The position numbers and the translations under genes are program-made. Below the pieces are notes generated by a model. That model did not search any database. It was given only the letters and a program-made list of their open reading frames with translations, and was not told the origin of the DNA. Below are positions 23,005 through 33,339 of a stretch of DNA of 64,000 bases, one piece after another. The DNA comes from Calliopum simillimum (lineage: Eukaryota > Arthropoda > Insecta > Diptera > Lauxaniidae), in contig OX638368.1 in the NCBI GenBank assembly GCA_951812925.1, forward strand, positions 2,666,001-2,730,000, in the 5' to 3' direction. Position 1 is the first letter of the stretch. Every line of letters starts with the position of its first letter.

Positions 23005-23350
23005 AGTGAAATTATAACGTTACTGCCTACGTAGTGCTTGTTCGTCTAAGCACTTGCACTGCGTGGAGAGACCTGGGTTCAAAGCTTCATTCGGTAATTT
23101 TAAATATTTTTTATTTGTCTGAAGAGTCTTCGGAATGAAATGAAACACTTGTCAACATAGCCGACGTACAAAATAATATAGAAAAAAATTGCACACGCAC
23201 TGGGATTCGAACTAGGAACACAATGTTTAGAAATAACACATCGACTGTAGAACCTTCGTATGATTTGAAATTGGGTTAGATGGTAGAACCTTCTGTCGTT
23301 TTTTGTGTGAAATTTATATTTAAATCAAATTTTTTGAAATTGACTTTTAA
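23005..23350. repeat. Repeat with two tRNA-like segments in opposite orientation
   Basis: At 23030-23100 (+) 'AGTGCTTGTTCGTCTAAG' and 'CTGGGTTCAAAGC' resemble Pol III A and B boxes. At about 23195-23225 the minus strand reads 'TAGTTCGAATCCCAGT', another B box. The second part matches 44135-44250 ('GATTCGAAC..GGAACACA'). These look like tRNA-derived SINE pieces, not functional tRNA genes: no complete cloverleaf is seen. Confidence 0.45.
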
Positions 23351-24335
23351 CACGTTGAGTGCCATGTGTACCGCCGGCGGTACACACTTTACTTGTAGCG
23401 CTGTGCCACCATAAAAAAAAAATGTCTATCACCAGGTGCCACCATACAAGTTCAATATGCATGAAAAAATGTCGACTTGTAATAACTGTTGAATATTGAT
23501 CTATAGGGGTATATAATAAGTTTGTGGAAAGAGATTTGTGCTTATAAGTGTTATTTGTTCTATAAAATGGCGTGACAGCCGGCGGTACACGTGGCACATG
23601 AGTGAAACCAAATTATCTAAGTACCTTGTTCACTGCAGGTTTGTTGAAAATATTTGACCACAGTGCCACCATTCAAATAAAATATACATCTTGAGGTGAA
23701 GAAGCAATAAAAACAACCAAAAAGTTTGCAACATTTTGAAATAAGTGTATAAATAGCACAGGCCCACAAAAAAAAAAAGTACCCTGCGCGAAAGATCAGC
23801 AATTACGCTGAAAATTTAAGATTTTTTTTCAGCATTATTTCTGATTTCTGAAAAAACGCGAATCAACTCAGCTATTCTGGCACCATATTCGGATTCAGTG
23901 ACTCCGAAAACATAAAGTTCAGGTGGTTTGATCGTTCGCGCATGAAATTTTTTTTTTTGGTTCTGTGCACAGACCACCGGAACTTTATGTTTTCGGGGTC
24001 GCTGAATCCGAATATGGTGCCAGATTAGCGAAGTTGGTTCGCGTTTTTTCAGAAACCAGCAAAAATCTGTTATTTTCAGCATTATTGTTGATTTCTGGAA
24101 AAACCCGAACAAACTTCGCTATTCTGGCACCATATTCGGATTCGGCGACCCCAAAAACATAAAGTTCACGTGGTCTGATCTTTCGCGCATGGTACTTTTT
24201 TTTTTTGTGGGCCTGTGTAGTTATTATAATAATTATGGATTATAATAATATTATGGCCAAAATCTCCCATTGTGCGCCGGCGGTTCACGTGGCACCTTTG
24301 GAGGACATTTTGCTTGTATGGTGGCACTCAACGTG
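23351..24335. mobile_element. piggyBac-like MITE flanked by TTAA
   Basis: TTAA lies directly outside both ends (23347-23350, 24336-24339). The termini are perfect 14-bp inverted repeats, CACGTTGAGTGCCA, followed by repeated 'TGCCACCATACAAG' and 'CCGCCGGCGGTACAC' subterminal blocks. No transposase frame remains. TTAA targeting is the piggyBac signature. A second foldback element is nested inside at 23757-24217. The element interrupts a repeat whose parts continue on both sides and are contiguous at 44.1-44.4 kb. Confidence 0.8.
23757..24217. mobile_element. Foldback MITE nested in the piggyBac-like element
   Basis: Ends CACAGGCCCAC...GTGGGCCTGTG with a following poly-A/T tract, then 'GTACC.TGCGCGAAAGATCAG' as further inverted sequence. 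TAG lies outside both ends, a possible 3-bp duplication. Inside, 'GGCACCATATTCGGATTC' and its complements repeat several times with 'GAACTTTATGTTTTCGG'. The 98-codon and 65-codon frames are readings of this palindrome on opposite strands. Confidence 0.75.
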
Positions 24336-24339
24336 TTAA

Positions 24340-24490
24340 TTGATTGACCTTTTTCTGATCTCAATGTAATGCATAAGGTGACAATTTGCCCTTTTCTGGC
24401 CTCAATTTAATGTATAAGGAGACGATTGGTTACGTCCAATGACAAGCAATGCAAAAAGTAAATAAAATTTTGCATGTAATGGAATCAGAA
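24340..24490 (+). repeat. Continuation of the repeat shared with 44.26-44.40 kb
   Basis: 'CTTTTTCTG.TC', 'AATGTAATGCATAAGG' and 'GAGACGATTGGTTACGTCCAATGACAAGCAATG' variants match 44260-44402 closely. It is the right half of a repeat split by the piggyBac-like MITE. Confidence 0.65.
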
Positions 24491-24599
24491 TTTTTGTCAA
24501 ACTTCAATCACGGACGGTGGTAAATTGTCTTCAATTATCGAAAAAAAAAATTTCCAGATTCCCTGATTAGAATGGATAAAGAAGCATGAAATTTTGCAC

Positions 24600-24705
24600 A
24601 AGGGCGTGATCGGTTAGTATGCACGTTTATCTATCATATTGTGCAATCTTTAATAACGCCTATTTGGTACGTAGCTGTGAACATTAACCGATCACGCCCA
24701 CTTTG
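24600..24705. repeat. Small hairpin, GGGCGTGATCGGTTA arms
   Basis: GGGCGTGATCGGTTA near 24603 is matched by its reverse complement TAACCGATCACGCCC near 24688, enclosing about 70 bp. It could be a small MITE or a fragment of one. Confidence 0.55.
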
Positions 24706-24819
24706 AATCCCAATCAAACCACGACCCTAACCACCAAATTTCATGGATCTAGCTTTATTCGTGATCGTAATTTCAACAGAGAGACGAAAGAATGAAATAT
24801 AGCTTAACTCTTCCTAGCG

Positions 24820-25262
24820 GTAGGAAATAACGCCCAAACAAAAAATTAAATAAAACAAAAAAAAAAAAAAAAAAAACCAAATGACATCAAATTATTTAAA
24901 TGAAATATCGCCCTACTTTTTGTTAAACTACAACTTAGTAGGCAGTATGAAATAACGCCCAAATTGTTTTCATATAAATTTTAGCGATTATCATTTTGGA
25001 AATAACATCCAATATTTCATTAAAAATTTAGGCGTTACTTCATTAAAAAAAAAATCAAATAACACACAAATTATTTTCATATATGTAAATAAATTTTGGG
25101 GACTATTTCCAAATTGATTATACCCCAAATTTGTATGCAAATAATTTGGGTGTTATTTCGTTTTGGTTTTTGGGCGTTATTGTACTTTGTTTGGGCGATA
25201 TTTCATTTGAAAAATTGGGCGTTTTTACGTTTTTTTTAATGAAATAACGCCCAACAACAACT
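24820..25262. repeat. 'GGGCGTTATTTC' repeat, locus 2
   Basis: It begins 'GGTAGGAAATAACGCCCAAA' and ends 'GAAATAACGCCCAAC'. In between are several 'TGGGCGTTATTTCG' copies in both orientations and a long poly-A tract. It is the same family as locus 1. Confidence 0.65.
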
Positions 25263-25399
25263 TCTATATTATTAAGACCTCAACCTTAATCTATTATAGG
25301 CAAACGAAATCGGTTCAGTCCATGTTTCTGTACCTAAATCTCATCACATTCGCTTGAAGGAAAGGTTTTGAGGAGGAGTAGTGCATAGGATTTTTTTTT

Positions 25400-25570
25400 T
25401 TTTCAGTTGGGCGTTGTCATGCCCCTTAATGGATAAAAACGCCCACACGGCTAAACCACTGCATCGATTTTTATGAAATTTGGTAAGGAGATGGGGCTTG
25501 CAGTAAGGAACGATAAAATTACTATTATGTTTTTAAGTGGGCGGTGCCATGCCCCTAAAAAGAAAATATG
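25400..25570 (+). repeat. Two-unit tandem repeat, 'GTGGGCGGTGCCATGCCCC'
   Basis: 'TTGGGCGTTGTCATGCCCCT' and 'GTGGGCGGTGCCATGCCCCT' are separated by about 130 bp and share the following A-rich sequence. This is a fragment of an interspersed tandem-unit repeat. Confidence 0.45.
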
Positions 25571-25574
25571 CACA

Positions 25575-25738
25575 GATAACACAGCCACACAAGAAAAGTC
25601 AATACCCAGAGGCCAGCATCCCCAAAAGAAATTTTTTTTTTTTCTAAAAATACGACTTTCGCGCTCAGCGCCCTTCAAACATGGGGCCTGGGGGTGTAAC
25701 CTCTGGGTCTTGACTTTTTTTTATGTGCCTGTGTGATT
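25575..25738. mobile_element. Small MITE, copy 1 ('CGCTCAGCGCCC' family)
   Basis: Inverted ends 'CACACAAGAAAAGTCAATACC' and 'GGTCTTGACTTTTTTTTATG...GTGTG'. The core is 'TACGACTTTCGCGCTCAGCG', then 'ATGGGGCCTGGG' and 'CCTCTGGGTCTTGA'. A second copy is at 55.27-55.41 kb with the same core order. Confidence 0.6.
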
Positions 25739-25739
25739 A

Positions 25740-27165
25740 CTAATAAAAGTTTCTTTGCTTAAACTCTCAGTTGCGTAGTCCCAATAAAGCCAAATGAAGA
25801 GGTCAAATGTCGACCACAAGGTGAACACTTGTGACATAAAAATATAATTTTATATTACTATTTTCCGTAAATATTGCGCTCTACATGATATAAAACCATA
25901 AAGTTTTGGGGTATTGTAATGAAAAGCTTAAATTGAACCTACTAAGTTTGAAAGAAAAACAAAATACAGAAGTTGATGTTTTTTACATTGATAGCACTAA
26001 GTTAACGAAATATGAAGCTGCTGCTGTCGATTCACTTGACACTAATTTGCGCCTACTGACAATAACCCAATTTCAATTCCATTTTATACCGTCGTTTCAT
26101 GCCGCATCGTGTCGCGCAGCGATAATAAGAGTAGAGTGAGCTGCTGCCGCTGTTAAACAATAGCTTCAAATAAATGAAAATACGTTGAAAAAACTGTAAA
26201 ACTTAGTTAATTTCATAAAGACTTTAACGATGACGACAAAATCACACGTCGCCGTCCATGTCAAACCGCCACCTTCGCACAAAGCGCCACGACGAATCCG
26301 AAAGTGTATGGCTTACGGATTTCGACATAGAGTCAAAACTGAAAGCCTCAAATAAAAACGATATAAAAAATTAATACTCACTTTTTGAAATTGAGAAATG
26401 ACGACATGGTGGAGCAGAGATTTGTGAAGAGTAAAAAAAAAAAATAAAAAAATGTGTAACTATCAAAAAGTTTGAAGAAAACCAAAAACCGTAAAGTTGG
26501 AAACAAGAAAAAAATCCTATAAAGAGAGTTAAAAGTTTGATTTGAGATCGACCATCTCACCATGTTGTGTCGCAAGACGTGTAATCGTGGGATAAAACGA
26601 AAAAAGAAGAAATAAATAAAAAAACTAATGATTGTACGCATAATAGAGAAACTTTTTTTTCCTACATTTCGTAGCATTTTTTGTTTTCTTTCTCATATTT
26701 ACATTTGAAATTTTCACTTGTGCGCCAGCGCAACCAATGGTCTTTTTAAAGAAGAAGAAAGAAAAAAAACGTAAACAAAAAATTAGTTCATAATTATTTA
26801 ATTATGAGATGTTAGTGATAAAGCCCTCTATGCCCCAGCTGTTGGGCTGGGCGGGGTGGCATTCGAGCGACTTCACTCTGGGCAGTTGCGCTGGAAAAAA
26901 GTAACAAAATTAACTCATTAATCTTAGCAATTTTACAGATACGGATATAAGTATGTACATAAGTAGTGCGAGATATTCGTTATGTTGCTGCAATGATGAA
27001 ATTGTAACTTCGCGTATGCTCTGCTTTTTTGTGTCACCGTTTGGACTTTCTATGCAAAAGTAGCGAACGAATAAAAGATAAGTGAAAGGAGAGTGTCGGG
27101 TGTGACAAAATTTCACCATTTTTGTTGTTTCTTTTACCCGGTTCGTTTGAACTCGGCTAGTCACA
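25740..27165. other. Non-coding stretch with one GC-richer patch
   Basis: Near 26.0-26.36 kb the composition is closer to coding or promoter DNA. A 41-codon frame at 26230-26355 (MTTKSHVAVHVKPPPSHKAP...) is unusually GC-rich for this window, but I recognise no homology and see no splice site in a useful phase. The rest is AT-rich filler. Confidence 0.3.
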
Positions 27166-27321
27166 GAGGTCCTTCCACTCCAGGTTCTTTTATGCAAAGT
27201 TATTCACTGAGATCCAAATATACAGAAAAAGTTTTCTTTTTTTAAGATCGGTCAACTTTTTCTGTATATTTAGACCTAAGTGAATAATTTTGCATAAAAG
27301 AACCTGGAGTGGAATGACCTC
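27166..27321. mobile_element. Hairpin MITE, 156 bp
   Basis: The two arms pair along almost their full length: GAGGTC.TTCCACTCCAGG and TTCTTTTATGCAAA..TTATTCACT, then AAATATACAGAAAAAGTT, around a loop of about 20 bp. No target duplication is clear. Confidence 0.75.
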
Positions 27322-27972
27322 TTTAGCTTTAGCAGAGTCAAAAAAAAACTCCGAAATGCCTTATTACATTTTTCGAATGCTGTTATGAAAGTATAGAAAT
27401 GAATTTAACCCTGCTGTGACTATTTACACATTTTTAATCGCAGTTAATTTATTTAATTGGTCAGGGTTGTGCCCTACCGAGCGACAACATGTGTTACTCA
27501 TTTATGGTGTTTTTTTCTTTTCCGTTTTTGTCATTTTCATTGCCATAAAAAGCGCCAGTTACTTCTCATTTCATTTAATTTCATTCTTTTTCTTATATAT
27601 TTTATACAAAAGTACTTTGCCGTATATTCAAGCATAGGTCAGCATTTTTTTTTCTGATGTTTCTCACCCTCTTGAGTTAATTTTTTGTTCTTATTTATTT
27701 AATCATTTTTCCATTTTATTATTTGTCGCGGTTGTCTGACTAAATGAATATAAGTTTCTACTGTGCAGTCTGCTTGTGCACACAGTGCTTTGACTTTACT
27801 TTAAAGTTAGAATAATAAATACATTCTGATTTTAACGACCAAACTATGGACTTCTAACAAATTTAAACAATTCATAACAGGCTATGTCTATTTAGAGTAA
27901 ATTATTTAATTATACATCTTAAAATTGATATTTTGTCTAAAATTTCGTTTTACGAATGCGCAATTCTGTTAA

Positions 27973-28198
27973 ACCTTATCGGACCATGGTTATTTTATTT
28001 TTAATATAATAGTGAAACTACAAACATGATTTCAATTTCATTAAGCAATTGAAATTTACGCCAAAAAACCCATAAACGCCAGCTATGCCATATGGCATCA
28101 CCCTATCTATCCCTCCCCTCCAGTAGGTCCAAACCGAAATGTCCTGAATATCAAAATTTACGAAAAAATTTTAAATAAGTGCTCCGGTCATTAAAGGG
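27973..28198. mobile_element. Possible TTAA-flanked MITE, degraded
   Basis: TTAA precedes 'ACCTTATCGGACC' and follows the reverse complement of 'CCCTTTAATGACCGG'. The inverted match is only about 9 of 13, so this piggyBac-like call is tentative. Confidence 0.3.
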
Positions 28199-28544
28199 TT
28201 AAGATACGTCAAACTTGGAACTTCGAAATCTACAAAATTGAGTTTTTCATTTTACAATTGCAAAATGATGTAACTCAATCAATTTTAGTTCAGTTCAGTT
28301 TAGTCTTGGCTACAATATTGTTTTAACTAAATATTTCACAAAATTCGGAACCGTTTGGTAACCATGACCAAAAATGGTATAATTTTTTTTGCATTTTTGT
28401 GATTTTGAGGCCCAACACTCAATTTTTTCGGGTCAGTTTGTTGAACACTTTCTTTCATTAAGCCTATAGCTACAACTTGTTAAAGACATGGAAACAAAAT
28501 CTTGAACGGCTTGCGAGATATAGCCGTGGCAACTTTGAACTGGT

Positions 28545-29850
28545 AAGGGTGTAACCTTTGGCCTGGCCAAACATTAAATACCCTAAACTGCAGTATTTTG
28601 AAAATTTTACTTATATGGAAGGTGCCACGCCCTCTTGCCCGAGTTCACCCAGTTTTTGCTCAGAGCTTGCATTTATAGTTCTACGTGTCTGAGTGAAATT
28701 TGGTTGGATTATATCGAAAAACGTTTTCAGTACAGCGTTTTTAAGCTTTTGTTTATATGGGAGGTGCCACGCCCTCTTGTCCGAGTTCATCTGGTTTTAG
28801 CTCAGAGCGTGCATTTATAGTCCTTAGTATTTGAGTGAAATTTAGTTGGATTATCTCAAAAAACTCTTTCAGTATAGCATTTTTAAGCTTTTGCTTATAT
28901 GGGAAGTGCCACGCCCTCTTGTCCGATTTCACCCAGTTTTTGCTCAGAGCTTGCATTTATAATTCTTAGTGTCTGGGTAAAATTAAGTTCGATTACCTCA
29001 AAAAACGCTTTCAGTATAGCGTTTTGAATTCAATTCAATTCAATTCAATTTTATTCAATATTCTCTTTTTAACAGGGTAAATAAAAATCTTATAACCTGG
29101 GTTACTTGATTAACAATAAAATAAATTACTTAAAGAGAATAGTAGTGACATTTGTATTTTTTTAAAAAAAATAGTGATAAATGTCACATCTTAATAATAA
29201 CATTACAATTATTAATTTAACGTGGGGTGGACATTAATTAAATTTAGCAAAAAAAAGTTATCAAAAAAGAAAAAACAAAAAAATATAAGAAAAGTTTTTT
29301 AAAACATGTTGCAACAGTTATTTCATATAGTGAACATAGCAAAAATAAAAAGTAGCTAACTTATGCGAATAAAATATATTAAGTAGTGTAGCGCATCAAA
29401 AATTCGACATGAGTAATATCAAAATTAAGAAGCCATAATTTGATTTTTTTTAAAAACGAGATTTTATTTCTTGTATTCCTTATATCATGCGGAAGAGTAT
29501 TAAATAACTTTCGTGCTGCAGTATTAAAAGCACTCCGTAAATTGTAATTTATGTTATTAGGACTTTCTAAATAACCACCTCTAATAAAAAATAAAGCTTT
29601 TGCTTATATAGTAGGTGCCACGCCCTCTTGTCCAAATTCGCTCAGTTTTTTGTCAGAGCTTGCGTTTACAATTCGTTGTATTTATGTGTAATTTGGTTGC
29701 ATTGTAGTGAAAAAATTCCTAAAGCTGGATTTCGAATAATTTTTTTTTGTATGGGCGGTAGGCGTGACCGCTTTTTTCGGGCATATGACTCTCGTCCAGG
29801 CAGGCTGTTAACTTTTCCAATTGAATTATACTTTCCAAGATAATTTTTTG
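28545..29850 (-). repeat. DINE-1/Helentron-like repeat, reverse copy split by a LINE
   Basis: Reading backwards from the + strand: 'TAAGGGTGTAACCTTTGGCCTGGCC', then at least four ~140-bp units ('GGTGCCACGCCCTCTTG', 'AGTTTTTGCTCAGAGC', 'GAGTGAAATTTGGTTGGATTAT'), then 'TGTATGGGCGGTAGGCGTG'. The 5' hairpin block seen at 18.9 and 55.7 kb is missing. Non-LTR retrotransposon sequence interrupts it at about 29030-29594. Confidence 0.72.
29030..29594 (-). mobile_element. 5'-truncated non-LTR retrotransposon (LINE) 3' end
   Basis: On the minus strand, a frame from about 29592 to 29385 encodes 'NYNLRSAFNTAARKLFNTLP', 'HDIRNTRNKISFLKKIKLWL'. This is the C-terminal pattern of many LINE reverse-transcriptase ORFs (a W/F-N-x-L-P-x-x-I-R motif, then S-F-K-x-x-L-K). 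It is followed by a 3' UTR ending 'TTACCCTGTTAAAAAGAG', 'AATATTGAATAAAATTGAA' and a (TTGAA)n tail, as expected for target-primed insertion on the minus strand. The clade is undetermined. The insertion splits a DINE-like unit. Confidence 0.75.
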
Positions 29851-30188
29851 AACTTTTGATTAAAATAAATTGGAACCGATAGCCACTTTCATTTATTGAA
29901 ATATAAATCCGATTTCCTGTTATTTATTGAATTGCGAAACAAGTTAATTGGATTAAGTACCGATATCGAAGAGAATTGAAATTCCGAACGTGTCTGTACT
30001 TAACGTTTTAACAATTCAAAACTTCAAAATCATAAATAGAAGATCAGGATAAAATAAGATCAGAAAAATTTTGCCTTGATTAAGGAAAAGGGTTCTACTT
30101 TATGCAAAATTTTTTATTTTGATAGGCTTTTTTAAAAGTGTCGCGCCCCCTTGAATTGTCTTGACGCCCACACCACTTGAGAACCTCT

Positions 30189-30422
30189 GGGGCCTTACTC
30201 TGTAATGCGATGCGATAGGAAATGCGTTGCGAAAGCTAGATTCGATGCGAAAAATAATTGCCACCCTGTTAGTCTTTCGCATTGGGAGTAGCGTTTTCAG
30301 TGAGAAATAGTTGGCAACGCTACTCCCAATGCAAAAGATTTACAGAGTGGCAATTATTTTTGGCATAGAATCTAGCTTTCGCAACGCATTTCCTATCGCA
30401 TCGCATTACAGAGTAAGGCCCC
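30189..30422. mobile_element. Foldback MITE with ~100-bp arms
   Basis: Left GGGGCCTTACTCTGTAATGC is mirrored at the right by GCATTACAGAGTAAGGCCCC. Pairing continues through 'GATGCGATAGGAAATGCGTT' and 'GCGAAAGCTAGATTC' to 'GGGAGTAGCG'. The 60- and 76-codon frames are the two sense readings of the palindrome. The GGGCCTTAC-type end is like PIF/Harbinger MITEs, but no 3-bp target duplication is evident. Confidence 0.8.
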
Positions 30423-30429
30423 TGGCTTA

Positions 30430-31596
30430 CATCATTAAGTATTCCTTTGATATCGTTTACTGTGAGGATAGATTTTTTTATTGGGCATCTATTTTTACCT
30501 CACCAGTATTACAGATTGGGCAACTTTCAGTTTGTTGTTGATTGTAGCTCCTCCAATATAACCAAATCATTCCACCTCTAGCCTTTGTAATCCACATTAT
30601 TTTCTAAATATTAAGTGTGAAGCAATTTACATTTATAGTATGCACAGGGGCTTGCTTTCACATGCAAAGCACTGTGAGATGTGACTCAACTCTTGGTAGC
30701 TGGTAATAGAGTAATTGCTGTGGGGTTGGATTTGTCGTCACGCGTTGTTACTCTTCTCTTTGTGCACAAAGCTCTCAAGAGAAGAGCGGCAAATAAGGCA
30801 ACGCTGTTGTGTCCTTCTCGAAAGACAGTGCTGCCACATTGTTGTTACTTCTACTGCTGTCAATTGCTTTGCATTCGCGTAAACTGATTTTAAATTTTTA
30901 GTTGTAGTTGATTTTCTTTTTGTTTTTATAATTTTTTTGTTTTTGCATTTTTTCCCCCTCTTTCATTTGGTTTCGTCATTTCAACTCGTTAATTTGTACA
31001 TGCGCTCAATTGTTGTGTTTCGATATTCGTTCGGTCAATTGCTGCTGCCGTCATTGTGTTGTTTTGTTAAGTTTCACAGCAACTGCTGCAATACTCTCGT
31101 CAACTAGTTTGAGTTTCGTTTAGTTGTTCCACGGCTTTCAAGCGAGGTGGATCGTCTCACTTTAGCTGGTCGGAATAAAAAACGGCGTGGAATTGGCTTA
31201 GTAGTTTACAACCAACCAACCAACACACAAAAAATATGTGAATACAGAAAATGTGTCGAAATTGAAAAAAAATATAAAAAAAAATTTGTAATAAAATTTT
31301 GCAATTGAAAAATTACGGTTTGATTTTTAAACCTCAATGGAATTGTGAAAAGTGATATTAAATGGCATTCGTAACAATTTTCTTTTGAGAAAAGTGTTGA
31401 ATTTAAAAAAAAAAAAAGAAAAAAAAAATAAAAAAAATAATTACAAACGGTTGTGCTTAACGAAAAAGATACAAATTAAAAAAAAAGATACAAACTAAAT
31501 CAAAAGATACACACATACATGTAAATAGTAATTGCATTGTGCTTAGTGTTTGAGAAAAAAAAAAAAAAAAAATTCCAAGCAACTTTTTTTCCTCAC
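30430..31596 (+). promoter_or_regulatory. rdx: Region upstream of rdx long first exon (putative promoter or leader)
   Basis: The region immediately upstream of the long coding exon is free of recognisable transposons from about 30.45 kb. It holds several low-complexity A-tracts and TTG/CAA-rich DNA typical of fly 5' leaders. I cannot place a transcription start: weak initiator-like matches occur around 31.05 kb. The leader may contain an intron, because a strong acceptor lies at 31597-31598. Confidence 0.35.
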
Positions 31597-31598
31597 AG
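31584..31598 (+). other. Candidate splice acceptor 57 nt before the rdx start codon
   Basis: 'TTTTTTTCCTCACAG' is an uninterrupted pyrimidine tract with CACAG. If used, the exon holding the start codon would begin at 31599 with a 56-nt leader, joined to one or more upstream non-coding exons. The match is strong by eye, but use is unproven. Confidence 0.45.
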
Positions 31599-31654
31599 TT
31601 AATTGTTAGTTAACTTGTGAAAATTATCTCAAAAATAAAATTTATTTCAATAAA

Positions 31655-32865
31655 ATGTTTGATCCTTTTGTGAAAATTAAGAAAAAGCGTCATATACTCG
31701 AAAATTGCTTACAGTTTGATAGCAGCAATCTTAGTGAGGAACAACACCCGCATGAAAGTTGCTGCTGTGGTATTGCAACAACACGTGCTGATTTAAGCGC
31801 AGCAAATTGCCCATTAATTAATGATAACAACACGACGACAACAAAGGCAGCAGCAGCAGCAACCGTTGCTAGTAGTAGGTCCAACGGCAGCAGCAACAAT
31901 TGCAGTCAGCTGCAGCAGCTTATATCTACGCCGCCAGCAACGCTTAGAAAATTGCAGTTTGGTGTAAACGGAACAGCTGCACAAAGTAAAAGCAACAGCC
32001 AACAACAACACCAAGCACCTTCGGTTTTGCAACAGCATTTAGGTCACCTAAATTTCGAAAGTGGTTCATCAAGTGGCAGCAACAGCAGCAGCAGCAGCCA
32101 AAGTAGTAGTACAAGTAGTAGCGGCAGCGGTGTTCGCACTAGCACGGCAACACTAGTACAACATTTGAGCAGCAGCAGCAACAGTTTATTGCAGGGAGCT
32201 ATTTGCAATAACATAAGTTGTCCCCCCACAAATTCAAATATCACTACATGTGCCACGCCCACAACAATTGGCGCACGAACTTTAAAACGAAGCATCAGTA
32301 GCAGCAGTTGTAGTAGTGTTTGCAGTAGTAACAGCAACAACAATAGTATTATTGCCAATCAGTTATTTGGTAGATGCAACAGCAACGCGTCCGCTAGATC
32401 TAGCTCTCCCTCTGTTTCTTCATCGCCCCTACAATCACCGACGTTATTGCCACCACTGCCTTCGTCGTCGTCATCAACAACGGCTGTTGCTGCAACATCA
32501 ACGCTATCATCGTTAAGTGCTGCCCATCATAGTTTAAGCAATTCAATTACCAATCGTATAAATTTGTCAATTAGAAGACATTTAAATCAGCAACAGCAGC
32601 AGCAGCAGCAACAACAGCATCACCAATTACAACAACAGCAAACTAATAACCACCGGATTCATCATCATCAGCAACATAATCATCATCAACAACATTTAAA
32701 TTGTACACATAATCATACGAACCAACAACATCAGCAACATCATAATTCTCATCATCAGCATCAGCAACAACAACAGCAACAATCTCCATTGTGCCTAGTA
32801 TTATTAGTTAAATGTCCCAATTCTAAGGAATTTTGTAACGCAGCGGCAAATTTCTGTGATAAAAG
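31655..32865 (+). CDS. rdx: roadkill (Rdx/HIB), first coding exon of the long isoform
   Basis: This exon gives 403 codons plus 2 nt and splices at AAAAG|GTAACA, the split codon AG|A giving Arg with the exon at 61585. It is called rdx because the joined frame continues DKR|LPVNECQASQTARV into the conserved Rdx leader and MATH domain. The N-terminal extension is disordered-looking: Ser-rich about residues 135-160, repeated Ser/Asn blocks, a Gln run from about residue 312, then His/Gln-rich sequence to about 375. ATG at 31655 has AAA before it and is the first Met after an in-frame stop at 31607. Long Drosophila Rdx isoforms also carry a low-complexity extension. Rdx is the Cul3 adaptor that targets Ci/Gli in Hedgehog signalling; the role of this extension is unknown. 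Confidence 0.9.
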
Positions 32866-33099
32866 GTAACAAAAACACTTAAAGATGAATTTTAGTAATG
32901 ATTTGTACTGTGTACTTTAATTTCCAGAAGCATACATGTTGACAACTGATTCATGTGTTGCACTTTTATTGATTAAAGTAACTTATCGTGTAACTTGTGA
33001 CTTTTTATTTCTGGATTCATCCACATTGATAAATATTTAAAACTTTGCTTCGGGAAAATACTAACTTTGGCTTTTTATTTTGCATTCACGACGTTTATG

Positions 33100-33310
33100 T
33101 TTTGCTGCTTTCTGAATTTTCTCGATACTGTTCAACCTTTACCAATTTCTTCGATTTTGGACTTTTGGACTTTAACCAATATTTAAGATGTTTTTCGATA
33201 TATTTTAGCTAACCATATTTTGGATGTTTTTCGATATTTTTGGACTTTTACCGATTTCTTCGATGTATTTCAATATTTTTCAATGGGTACTTTTGGACTC
33301 TTATTAATTC
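33100..33310 (+). repeat. 'CGATATTTTTGGACTTTTACCGA' minisatellite, copy 2
   Basis: About four degenerate ~40-bp units repeat 'GATGTTTTTCGATATTTT' and 'GGACTTTTACCGATTTCTTC'. It matches the arrays at 11.0 and 33.7 kb. Confidence 0.65.
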
Positions 33311-33339
33311 TAGAATCGCCCAATGATCAAAATTTGACA

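Noticed and set aside
23030..23100. Possible tRNA gene
   Set aside because: B-box-like sequence is present, but no paired acceptor, D and T stems of correct length can be drawn, so it is called a tRNA-like repeat segment.
23816..24162. 98- and 65-codon frames on opposite strands
   Set aside because: Both are translations of the same palindromic foldback element.
26378..26677. 99-codon Phe-rich minus-strand frame
   Set aside because: It is a reading of poly-A/poly-T rich DNA. No signal peptide or transmembrane arrangement is convincing.
30100..30541. 60- and 76-codon frames sharing 'ESSFRNAFPIASHYRVRP'
   Set aside because: They are the two sense readings of the arms of one foldback MITE, which explains the identical peptide.
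31690..32358. Leu/Val-rich open frames antisense to the rdx long exon
   Set aside because: They are shadows of CAG/AGC repeats read in reverse.
32316..32516. 66-codon + frame inside the rdx long exon
   Set aside because: It overlaps the rdx frame and comes from its repeat codons.
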